A stretch of DNA of 8,397 nucleotides, taken from the NCBI GenBank assembly GCA_900553415.1, contig USDH01000052.1, positions 1 through 8,397 on the forward strand. Reading direction: 5' to 3'. Made by a program: the position numbers and the translations under genes. Numbering within the stretch: the first letter of the stretch is position 1; the number at the start of each line of letters is the position of its first letter. The DNA comes from an uncultured Collinsella sp. Lineage in GTDB: Bacteria > Actinomycetota > Coriobacteriia > Coriobacteriales > Coriobacteriaceae. The notes below the pieces were generated by a model. It was given only the letters and a program-made list of their open reading frames with translations. It was not told the origin of the DNA and made no database searches. Shown one piece after another: positions 1 through 5,205 of the stretch.

Positions 1-491
1 TTGATGACCTTACCTGAGGACACCTTAATATTGCTGAAATTGTCATTATCCAGGATCATACCGGTCATTACCGCAAAAGGAACATAAATCTTTTCCTCTT
101 TTCCGGCAATCTCACGGGTCTTGAAGCCCTCTAAGTAGTACAGCTCCACCGGCAGGCGCAGCTTTTCCTCCAGTGCGGTGATGGCGGCATACAGGTCACT
201 GTAATCATCAGCCGCAGGCGCCGGTATCGCCTCTGCAGCAGCCGCATCATACGGCGCAAGCCGCTGCTGACGGCGCAATATCGTGCTGCACTCGTTGATG
301 AGTATGCGGACCAGCCACGTTTTGAAATACCGTGTGCTGCGCAGCGAATCCAGCTGCTCCCAGGCCCGCAGGATTGCCTGCTGCGCCGCGTCTGCACAGT
401 CATGCTCACTGCGGAGCATGGTTTTCGCTACGCGGTACAGCGTAGGCTCGGCTGCCAGCACCGCGGAGGTAAATTGCTCTCTATCCATCAT
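1..491 (-). CDS. ECF-type RNA polymerase sigma factor, 3' end outside window, aberrant C-terminus
   Basis: Sigma-70 family factor of the extracytoplasmic-function class, which directs core RNA polymerase to stress or envelope promoters. Reading leftward from ATG at 491 gives 163 residues without a stop. Region 2 is clear at about residues 5-75: the LYRVAKTML start, DCADAAQQAILRAWEQL and the YFKTWLVRILINEC helix followed by RR. A linker runs to about 98, and region 4 starts at about 100-129 with ALEEKLRLPVELYYLEGFKTREIAG. After residue 130 (about position 104) the expected second helix-turn-helix helix (usually a V-K-S-R-L-x-R-A-R type string) is absent. It is replaced by KEEKIYVPFAVMTGMILDND and further unrelated residues with lower-GC codons. 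AGGAG (501-505) lies 9 nt before the chosen start; a second in-frame ATG is at 488. Only an ECF assignment is safe; the regulon is unknown. The tail may be a fusion, rearrangement or assembly join. Confidence 0.8.
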   Translation of the reverse strand, partial: MMDREQFTSAVLAAEPTLYRVAKTMLRSEHDCADAAQQAILRAWEQLDSLRSTRYFKTWLVRILINECSTILRRQQRLAPYDAAAAEAIPAPAADDYSDLYAAITALEEKLRLPVELYYLEGFKTREIAGKEEKIYVPFAVMTGMILDNDNFSNIKVSSGKVI

Positions 492-525
492 AAGCGAATT
501 CTCCTTTCCGAAAGCGTCCGGACAG

Positions 526-562
526 CGCAGACAGGTTTCGTCAAAAGCGCTTTCTGTCTGCG
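526..562 (-). promoter_or_regulatory. Hairpin in the 5' leader of the sigma-factor mRNA
   Basis: CGCAGACAG (526-534) and CTGTCTGCG (554-562) are perfect 9-bp inverted arms around a 19-nt spacer. The spacer contains the self-complementary AAAGCGCTTT (544-553). The structure ends about 20 nt before the AGGAG of the sigma gene, with a further 8-bp palindrome GTCCGGAC (516-523) between them. It would lie in the untranslated leader and could affect translation or be a protein-binding site. No U-run follows, so it is not a terminator. Function is inferred from position only. Confidence 0.35.
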
Positions 563-643
563 GCTTTCATCTATTAGACGGTTCAGTGCAGCAAATGGTT
601 TTGTGAAAGGGAAAATTTTTCGTACTTGCATTTTGCATTACCT

Positions 644-672
644 ATTATACAGTACAAGCGCACAAAACGAAA
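644..672 (-). promoter_or_regulatory. Possible promoter for the sigma-factor gene
   Basis: On the minus strand a perfect TATAAT (644-649) is preceded at 17 bp by TTTCGT (667-672), a weak -35 box. It would give a leader of about 145 nt. The -10 is convincing; the -35 is not, and the site may instead be an alternative sigma-factor promoter. Confidence 0.35.
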
Positions 673-789
673 TCGGTACAGAGATTTCAAACACATTTCC
701 CCACCGCATCGCACAATACCAATGAATAAATGACGAATGCCGAATCTCCACGTTCATTTTCCATCCTCAACTCTCCATTCCTGAACCGA

Positions 790-818
790 TAGACAAAAGT
801 CTCCCGCCATGGTATACT
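790..818 (+). promoter_or_regulatory. Upstream sigma-70-type promoter (P2) toward the Rrf2 operon
   Basis: TAGACA (790-795) and TATACT (813-818) are separated by 17 bp and each matches its consensus at 5 of 6 positions. Transcription from it would start near 825 and cross the Fur/PerR-like palindrome at 864-880, so a bound repressor could block it by roadblock. It is about 125 bp upstream of the stronger P1. Confidence 0.4.
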
Positions 819-863
819 GTCCTTATCTGGTATAGTTAATCCTGCCGAAGAATAAGTTGCTTA

Positions 864-880
864 TTGATAACTATTATCAA
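864..880. promoter_or_regulatory. Fur/PerR-type operator-like palindrome
   Basis: TTGATAA (864-870) and TTATCAA (874-880) are perfect inverted arms with a 3-bp spacer. Read as the 7-1-7 Fur-family box, positions 865-879 match TGATAATnATTATCA at 13 of the 14 specified positions. The site is 34 bp upstream of the P1 -35 box and about 45 bp downstream of the P2 -10. Fur-family repressors (Fur, PerR, Zur) use this architecture; PerR would suit the downstream peroxide-defence gene. Which protein binds is inferred. Confidence 0.5.
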
Positions 881-913
881 ATAAAAAATATTATTTATTT
901 TTATAAAAACCTA

Positions 914-942
914 TTGACATTTTGGCACAACACGGTTATACT
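914..942 (+). promoter_or_regulatory. Sigma-70 promoter (P1) of the Rrf2-rubrerythrin operon
   Basis: A perfect TTGACA (914-919) is followed after exactly 17 bp by TATACT (937-942, 5 of 6). An A/T-rich stretch immediately upstream (881-910) resembles an UP element. Transcription should start near 949, giving a leader of about 28 nt before the TTG start at 977. The spacer and -10 are likely sites for Rrf2 autoregulation, but no clear second palindrome is visible there. Confidence 0.8.
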
Positions 943-976
943 AAAGTTGTTCCAAGGAGAGAAAGGAAGGAACGAT

Positions 977-1387
977 TTGAGAATCACACATGAAGCGGAT
1001 TATGCAATTCGTGTGACCTATTGTCTGGCACTTGCAGGCGAAAAGCAGTGCGCGAAGGATATTTCCGAGGCAACCGGCGTAACACTCCGGTTTGCACTAA
1101 AAATTCTCCGCAAGCTGACGCAGTCCGGTATTACAAAATCCTACAAGGGCGTTGCCGGCGGCTATGAGCTGAACCACTCCCCATCGGAGATCAGTCTCGG
1201 CGCGATCATCGAATGCATTGATGGTCCGATCGCTATCAATCACTGCCTTGCAAATGAGTTCCAGTGCACACACATGGGCACCCAGAATGAATGTGATTTT
1301 CATCGCGTGTTCTCGGAGATCAACCGGTCTCTGCGCGATCAGCTTTGTTCGATAACAATGGATCGTTTCCTGCCCCCTCAAAAATAA
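977..1387 (+). CDS. Rrf2-family transcriptional regulator, probably Fe-S or redox sensing
   Basis: A 136-residue DNA-binding regulator of the Rrf2 (IscR/NsrR-like) family. The start is TTG at 977: it gives the family's standard opening (M)RITHEADYAIRV, has GGAAGG at 965-970 with a 6-nt gap, and lies after the P1 promoter. An upstream ATG at 857 would start before that promoter. The winged helix-turn-helix spans about residues 25-63 (AKDISEATGV, then LKILRKLTQSGITKSYKGVAGGYEL). Three cysteines, C90, C97 and C106 (C-x6-C-x8-C), sit where family members bind a [2Fe-2S] or [4Fe-4S] cluster, so redox, NO or iron-sulfur status is the likely signal. Length is normal for the family. The next gene, a rubrerythrin, starts 30 nt downstream, so this is likely its co-transcribed regulator. 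The effector and target sites are not determinable here. Confidence 0.9.
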   Translation: MRITHEADYAIRVTYCLALAGEKQCAKDISEATGVTLRFALKILRKLTQSGITKSYKGVAGGYELNHSPSEISLGAIIECIDGPIAINHCLANEFQCTHMGTQNECDFHRVFSEINRSLRDQLCSITMDRFLPPQK

Positions 1388-1417
1388 ATTTGTTCAACGA
1401 TACAGGAGGAAAAAATC

Positions 1418-1960
1418 ATGAAAAAGTTTGTTTGTTCCGTATGTGGTTATGTATATGAAGGCGAAGCAGCTCCGGCAGAGTGCCCGATCTGCCACGCACC
1501 GGCAGAGAAGTTCAAGGAGCAGGCCGGCGAAAAGACCTGGGCAGCTGAGCACGTTGTAGGCGTTGCACAGGGCGCTCCGGAGGACATCATGGCTGACCTG
1601 CGTGCTAACTTTGAGGGCGAGTGCTCCGAGGTTGGTATGTATCTGGCAATGGCTCGCGTTGCACACCGCGAGGGCTATCCGGAAATCGGCCTGTACTGGG
1701 AGAAGGCTGCATTCGAGGAAGCAGAGCACGCTGCTAAGTTCGCAGAGCTGCTTGGCGAGGTTGTAACCGACTCCACCGAGAAGAACCTGCAGATGCGTGT
1801 AGACGCTGAGAACGGCGCAACCGCCGGCAAGTTTGATCTGGCAAAGCGCGCTAAGGCTCTGAACCTCGATGCGATCCATGACACCGTACATGAGATGGCA
1901 CGCGACGAGGCTCGCCACGGCAAGGCTTTCGCCGGCCTGCTCAAGCGCTACTTTGGCTAA
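1418..1960 (+). CDS. Reverse rubrerythrin (N-terminal rubredoxin, C-terminal diiron domain)
   Basis: A 180-residue cytoplasmic non-haem iron peroxidase that reduces hydrogen peroxide to water with electrons from NADH via a redox partner; members are often annotated NADH peroxidase. The rubredoxin-like iron site comes first: C6-x2-C9 and C22-x2-C25. The ferritin-like four-helix domain follows at about residues 55-180. It has the first helix ANFEGECSEVGMYLAMARVA with ligand candidates E67/E71, then E101-x-x-H104 (EAEH) and E164-x-x-H167 (EARH) as diiron motifs. Classical rubrerythrin has the opposite domain order, so this is the reverse type known from clostridia. AGGAGG (1404-1409) stands 8 nt before ATG. 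Codon use is strongly biased, as in a highly expressed gene. It is co-transcribed with the Rrf2 gene and followed by an intrinsic terminator. Confidence 0.92.
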   Translation: MKKFVCSVCGYVYEGEAAPAECPICHAPAEKFKEQAGEKTWAAEHVVGVAQGAPEDIMADLRANFEGECSEVGMYLAMARVAHREGYPEIGLYWEKAAFEEAEHAAKFAELLGEVVTDSTEKNLQMRVDAENGATAGKFDLAKRAKALNLDAIHDTVHEMARDEARHGKAFAGLLKRYFG

Positions 1961-1994
1961 GCCAAACGCCTGAGAGACATTCTCTAGCTTTATA

Positions 1995-2024
1995 AGGCCC
2001 GGACCGCATGGTTCGGGCCTTTTT
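1995..2024 (+). terminator. Intrinsic terminator of the Rrf2-rubrerythrin operon
   Basis: AGGCCCGGACC (1995-2005) pairs with GGTTCGGGCCT (2010-2020), an 11-bp stem with one G-U pair and a GCAT loop, followed by TTTTT (2020-2024). It lies 34 bp after the rubrerythrin stop and is a textbook rho-independent terminator. Confidence 0.92.
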
Positions 2025-2090
2025 CGTGCCTCACAAACTTGTTAACTCCCTGAAATAGGACCGCCTTCGGCATAGGTTTCTCGTCAAAAA
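2025..2090. other. Junction between compositionally different segments
   Basis: This 66-bp non-coding stretch separates the Bacillota-like operon and its terminator from the first palindrome-ended repeat. It holds no gene, RNA or promoter that I can support. Base and codon use differ on the two sides, so a transfer boundary or an assembly join probably lies here or at the repeat edge (2091). Confidence 0.4.
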
Positions 2091-2213
2091 CTAAGTGAGT
2101 AGACTTTTTGGAACTTGCCAAGCACGCCATCCATATTGCTTTATAAAGCCGCAGGTAAATGACTTGTTGCAAAACGGCCTGGTCGCCAAAGTGTCAAAAG
2201 TCTACTCACTTAG
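2091..2213. repeat. Palindrome-ended short repeat, copy 1 (MITE/REP-like)
   Basis: The ends are perfect 18-bp inverted repeats: CTAAGTGAGTAGACTTTT (2091-2108) and its complement (2196-2213). The 119-bp core (2093-2211) aligns without gaps to copy 2 (3512-3630) at 98 of 119 positions, in the same orientation. The 3' half is best conserved, including GCCTGGTCGCCAAAGT. No protein fits inside, so it would be a non-autonomous element or a folded intergenic module. On the minus strand its end supplies the codons CTA AGT GAG TAG that close the gene at 2202-3329. Confidence 0.88.
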
Positions 2214-3329
2214 AACCGCAGCCGTCCACGATCGAGCTGTTTTGTGTCTAACGGGCATCTTTCCGTCGATTACTCCCAATTTTGTCCAGTCAACGAATAG
2301 TTCAGACCGGAGTAATGTCTCGGCCCTTTGCTCATCTGAGCTTTTATCACGATATTCAGCATCGAGCATCCTGCATACGGCCTTAACGATCGCGTGGAAT
2401 CTACCCTCATCGGATATCTGTCCGTGTGTCAGGAGAAATACATCGTAGCCCATGGCCTGAAGCGCCGTCATGCGGTCGGCGTCACGCAAGCCATCCCCGG
2501 CTCGCCCGTGTGAGCCCTTTCCTTGGCATTCAATGGCCACCTGTCGCTCTCCGTCCGGCGAAGACAGAAGTAGGTCAATGTATACGTGGGACTTGCCTAC
2601 AATCGCCCGAGCACTTGCGCTTAGCGCCACTTCGACATTGAGCTCTATGCCGCAAAAACCTTCGCCTCCCAATGATCGTGGCAATCCAAGCAACAAATAC
2701 GTCTCAACCTCAAAAGGCGATGCGGCACCCAGTGGAACGAGATGCGATACCGCGGCAAATCGCTTGCCGTAACGCATCCCACAAACATCTGAACAAAAAC
2801 GGTCAAGATCTCCGTCCAAAACCAAAGCGTCGCGCCGCCACAAATTTGAGGCGGCACCGTCCTCGGACGGGCAACGTGCCCAACCAAAGGTTGCCGGAAT
2901 CGCGCCCGACTCAATTGCACGCGAAAGCTCTGCCTCGAGTGCTGCTGGCAAGGCAAAAACCGTAAACAAGCCGCACATCTCCGCCAATACCAAAAGAAGC
3001 TGGAGATCCGTCAGATGCCGCGACATGATGAATGCCGTCAGCAAAGGAGATGTGACCAAAAACCCATGTTCCGTTTCCAGCACGGATTCCCTGGGAAGCT
3101 CACCAAGAAACAGCCGCTGCCTAATGCTGGCAGGACAAGTCCGTTTGTTTCTCGTCCGAACCAATGTATACAACGGAAAACCGAGCGCGACCGCAGCCGT
3201 CGGGTTGCGGGCGAGATCATATCGCTGCCGGTCTTCTTCCGGTCGTGGAAGCGGCGGACACAAAGCGCGGACTTGAGGAGGCAAACGCCAGTACCTAAAA
3301 GCTGATATGTCACAAAGTAGATCCTTCAT
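2202..3329 (-). CDS. Hypothetical protein with PD-(D/E)xK/DUF559-like nuclease C-terminus (AbiEi-like architecture)
   Basis: Function not established. The protein has 375 residues from ATG at 3329; a GTG at 3335 is possible and neither start has a clear Shine-Dalgarno. The opening DLLCDISAFRYWRLPP recalls a family I associate with coriobacterial genomes (from memory). The middle (about 75-145) is helical, resembling the DNA-binding/linker part of AbiEi-type antitoxin proteins. The C-terminal half has a nuclease-fold pattern: SPFEVETYLLLGLP (204-217, E207), VYIDLLL (D252), VAIECQGKGSH (E267, Q269, K271), then DADRMTALQAMGYDVFLLT (283-301), matching the D-x-x-R...GY-x-V strand-helix of Vsr/DUF559 domains. 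The catalytic lysine position reads Q, so activity is uncertain. No signal peptide or membrane segment is visible. It lies alone between two copies of a terminal-inverted-repeat element, and its last residues LSE and stop come from copy 1. Likely roles are defence, orphan toxin-antitoxin or domesticated nuclease; all are inference. Confidence 0.65.
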   Translation of the reverse strand: MKDLLCDISAFRYWRLPPQVRALCPPLPRPEEDRQRYDLARNPTAAVALGFPLYTLVRTRNKRTCPASIRQRLFLGELPRESVLETEHGFLVTSPLLTAFIMSRHLTDLQLLLVLAEMCGLFTVFALPAALEAELSRAIESGAIPATFGWARCPSEDGAASNLWRRDALVLDGDLDRFCSDVCGMRYGKRFAAVSHLVPLGAASPFEVETYLLLGLPRSLGGEGFCGIELNVEVALSASARAIVGKSHVYIDLLLSSPDGERQVAIECQGKGSHGRAGDGLRDADRMTALQAMGYDVFLLTHGQISDEGRFHAIVKAVCRMLDAEYRDKSSDEQRAETLLRSELFVDWTKLGVIDGKMPVRHKTARSWTAAVLSE

Positions 3330-3412
3330 AGGCACAGGAAAACACGAATTTCAACCCAGTCAGTCACGCATTGGCGTGAACGCACCAAAAATGGCGCCGA
3401 ACGGACTGCCAA

Positions 3413-3478
3413 GTTTTCAACAGCCCTCCCCAACTGGCCAAAAGCTTGCCAAGAGCTGGACGAAGTTCTGTTGAAAAC
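3413..3478. repeat. Inverted repeat upstream of the hypothetical gene
   Basis: GTTTTCAACAG (3413-3423) and CTGTTGAAAAC (3468-3478) are perfect 11-bp arms around 44 nt. On the plus strand the right arm is followed by CCCATTTTTT, a possible weak terminator. On the minus strand it lies in the upstream region of the gene starting at 3329. It resembles a dispersed palindromic intergenic repeat, but only one copy is in the window. Confidence 0.5.
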
Positions 3479-3511
3479 CCCATTTTTTCGCATGCAGAGG
3501 CTTTGCGCGGC

Positions 3512-3632
3512 AAGTGAGTAGACTTTTTTGAACATCCCGAGCAGGCCGGTCATCCTGCTTTTCAAAACCGCAGGTAGATAGCTTGTTACAAAACCGCCTG
3601 GTCGCCAAAGTTCCAAAAGCCTACTCACTTAG
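3512..3632. repeat. Palindrome-ended short repeat, copy 2 (MITE/REP-like)
   Basis: The 119-bp core (3512-3630) has exactly the same length as copy 1, no gaps and 21 mismatches. The right end carries CTAAGTGAGTAG on the minus strand (3621-3632). The left end begins AAGTGAGTAG without the leading CT. The terminal arms differ at one position in the first 16 (A versus G), and weaker complementarity extends to about 34 bp ending in AGG. The minus-strand end again provides CTA AGT GAG TAG, the last codons of the MocR gene. Recombination between the direct copies would remove 1,419 bp including the hypothetical gene. Confidence 0.88.
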
Positions 3633-5060
3633 GTTGCAGAGTGCTCCCATTAGCTGCGATTCCAAGGTATTTAGCGCTTTTGGACTCAAATCGTCATACT
3701 GAACAAGAATTTGATTTGAGTTTTCAGGGACAGATGCGCCATCGGCACACCAATAACAGTCACTGATATCGACAAAAGGGATACTCGAGCGCGTGAGGGC
3801 CCGCACAAAAGAGCTTCCGCCCGCTCCGCGCTCCGCAACCACGGTGCAGTAAAGGCCCGCGTCTGCATGCTCAATCGAGACCTCTCCTGCCGGAAATACC
3901 TTCCGCACAAGCGCCATCAGGCCATCACGCGCCTCGCGAGCACGAACGCGCACGCGGTTCACATGTCGCTCGTAATCACCCGATTCCAGCAAACGCGCCA
4001 AAGCGACCTGGTCAACAGAGCTCACCGACGAGGCGTAGAAACCAAGGTTGCGCCTAAACCGCTCCATTAGCTCATCGGGCAACACCATGTACGCCAAACG
4101 CAACGCCGATGAAAGGCTCTTTGAAAACGTGTTGGTGTAGATGACCGATTGTGCGGCATCGATCGAAGCAAGCGCGGGAATCGGCTTGCCGGCAAGGCGA
4201 AACTCACAATCAAAGTCATCTTCGATGAGATACCGGTCCGGCTGCTCGGCGGCCCAGCTCAGCAGCGCATAGCGACGCGCAATGCTCGTCACAAGGCCGG
4301 TCGGATACTGATGGGACGGCATCAGGTGAAGGACATCGGTCCCGGTTTTCTGCAGAGCGCTCAAGTCCACGCCCTCATCATCCAACGGGATATGTCGAAC
4401 TTTGCAGCCCATAGCCTGATAGATGCGCGTCAGGCGCAAATAGCCCGGATCCTCAACGGCATACACCTTGTCGGCTCCAAGCAACTGAACCAACATGGTA
4501 TCGAGCAGCTGGGCGCCCGCACCGATAACAATGTTGTTGGGGTCGACATTCATACCCCTTGTCCCGCGCAGATGGTGAGCAATTGCACGTCGTAGCCGAG
4601 CGGTACCCTGTGCCGGTGCGGGCGAAAAGATTTCGCGCTCATCTTCGGATGCCAGCGTCGCCCGTAGCGCGCTTTGCCAAAGCCGCGCCGCCTCCAAAGC
4701 AGAAGGAGAAAGCGCATCGAATCGCTCGACCTGTCCGTTGACATCATGCGCGCTGGGACCCGCAGAGGCGGCATCTCGGTCGATGCCCTCCGAAGCCAAA
4801 GGCAAAACCGGTGCATCCGGAAGCTTGCAAGCGTAGTAGCCACGCCGCGGCTTTGAGCAAATATAACCCTCGGCAAGTAACTGGCTATATGCATTCTCGA
4901 TAGTAATGACGCTGATGCCCAGATGACTGGCAAAGGCGCGCTTAGACGGCAGATGCTCCCCCGCCGCAATACGTCCAGCAACAATATCATCTCGAATTTG
5001 CTGGTAAACATACTCATAAAGCGATGCCTCGCCACGTTTTTCCAAATTGTAGTCAAGCAT
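3621..5060 (-). CDS. pdxR: MocR/GntR-family PLP-dependent regulator, probable PdxR of the pdxST operon
   Basis: A 479-residue regulator fusing a GntR-type winged helix to a fold-type-I aminotransferase-like domain that binds PLP as effector rather than as catalyst. The N-terminal DNA-binding part spans about residues 13-77: SLYEYVYQQIRDDIVAGRI, LPSKRAFASHLGIS, ENAYSQLLAEGYI and RRGYYA. The aminotransferase-like part starts at about 110. It shows the MocR hallmarks LMPSHQYPTG (247-255), IEDDFDCEFR (279-288) and the PLP-lysine motif TFSKSL with K314, then ALRLAYMVLP. Start chosen: ATG at 5060, with AGGTGG 7 nt upstream; an in-frame TTG at 5093 would add 11 unconserved residues. It is divergent from pdxS across 145 bp, the usual position of PdxR, which activates pdxST when PLP is low and represses itself. 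The last residues LSE and the stop come from repeat copy 2. Family is certain; the pdxR assignment rests on position. Confidence 0.88.
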   Translation of the reverse strand: MLDYNLEKRGEASLYEYVYQQIRDDIVAGRIAAGEHLPSKRAFASHLGISVITIENAYSQLLAEGYICSKPRRGYYACKLPDAPVLPLASEGIDRDAASAGPSAHDVNGQVERFDALSPSALEAARLWQSALRATLASEDEREIFSPAPAQGTARLRRAIAHHLRGTRGMNVDPNNIVIGAGAQLLDTMLVQLLGADKVYAVEDPGYLRLTRIYQAMGCKVRHIPLDDEGVDLSALQKTGTDVLHLMPSHQYPTGLVTSIARRYALLSWAAEQPDRYLIEDDFDCEFRLAGKPIPALASIDAAQSVIYTNTFSKSLSSALRLAYMVLPDELMERFRRNLGFYASSVSSVDQVALARLLESGDYERHVNRVRVRAREARDGLMALVRKVFPAGEVSIEHADAGLYCTVVAERGAGGSSFVRALTRSSIPFVDISDCYWCADGASVPENSNQILVQYDDLSPKALNTLESQLMGALCNLSE

Positions 5061-5205
5061 GAGTTTGCCACCTGACCTTATCGAGCTGTTCAATCTGGTA
5101 TTAAGTTGACCTTATTATTATCTCGAAAACTGAGTATTTTGCCATACCCAGCCCCCCGATAGGATGTTCCGTCAAGCAATGCACATGCCAACCAAGGGAG
5201 CAACC
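5061..5205. promoter_or_regulatory. Divergent pdxR-pdxS control region with TGACCTTAT direct repeats
   Basis: The 9-mer TGACCTTAT occurs twice in the same orientation, at 5073-5081 and 5107-5115, 34 bp apart (about three helical turns). MocR regulators typically bind spaced direct repeats between the divergent genes, so these are candidate PdxR half-sites. Just after the second copy, TATTAT (5113-5118) could be a -10 for pdxS, but its -35 (around 5089) is poor, as expected for an activator-dependent promoter. The site for pdxR itself is unclear. Confidence 0.45.

Larger units (their letters stand above)
492..976. other. Divergent intergenic region between sigma factor and Rrf2 operon
   Basis: This 485-bp gene-free stretch holds the sigma-factor leader hairpin (526-562), a possible minus-strand promoter (644-672), two plus-strand promoters (790-818 and 914-942), a Fur/PerR-like palindrome (864-880) and an A/T-rich block (881-910) that could act as an UP element. 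Between about 680 and 785 I see no coding potential, RNA gene or repeat. Short open frames here lack a ribosome-binding site and coding character. Confidence 0.6.

Noticed and set aside
857..976. Extended N-terminus for the Rrf2 regulator starting at ATG 857
   Set aside because: It begins upstream of the TTGACA/TATACT promoter, is AT-rich and non-conserved; the family N-terminus starts exactly at TTG 977 with a good ribosome-binding site.
1394..1918. 174-codon minus-strand frame opposite rubrerythrin
   Set aside because: Antisense shadow of a codon-biased gene; no recognisable domain, and the opposite strand encodes a complete metal-site protein.
2091..3632. CRISPR array or composite transposon explanation for the two repeats
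   Set aside because: Only two copies 1.4 kb apart, with no regular spacers, no transposase between them, and the gene between is not a recombinase.
5164..5205. Longer PdxS start giving 310 residues
   Set aside because: No Shine-Dalgarno and extra residues not found in the family; ATG 5206 follows AAGGGAG and gives the normal length.
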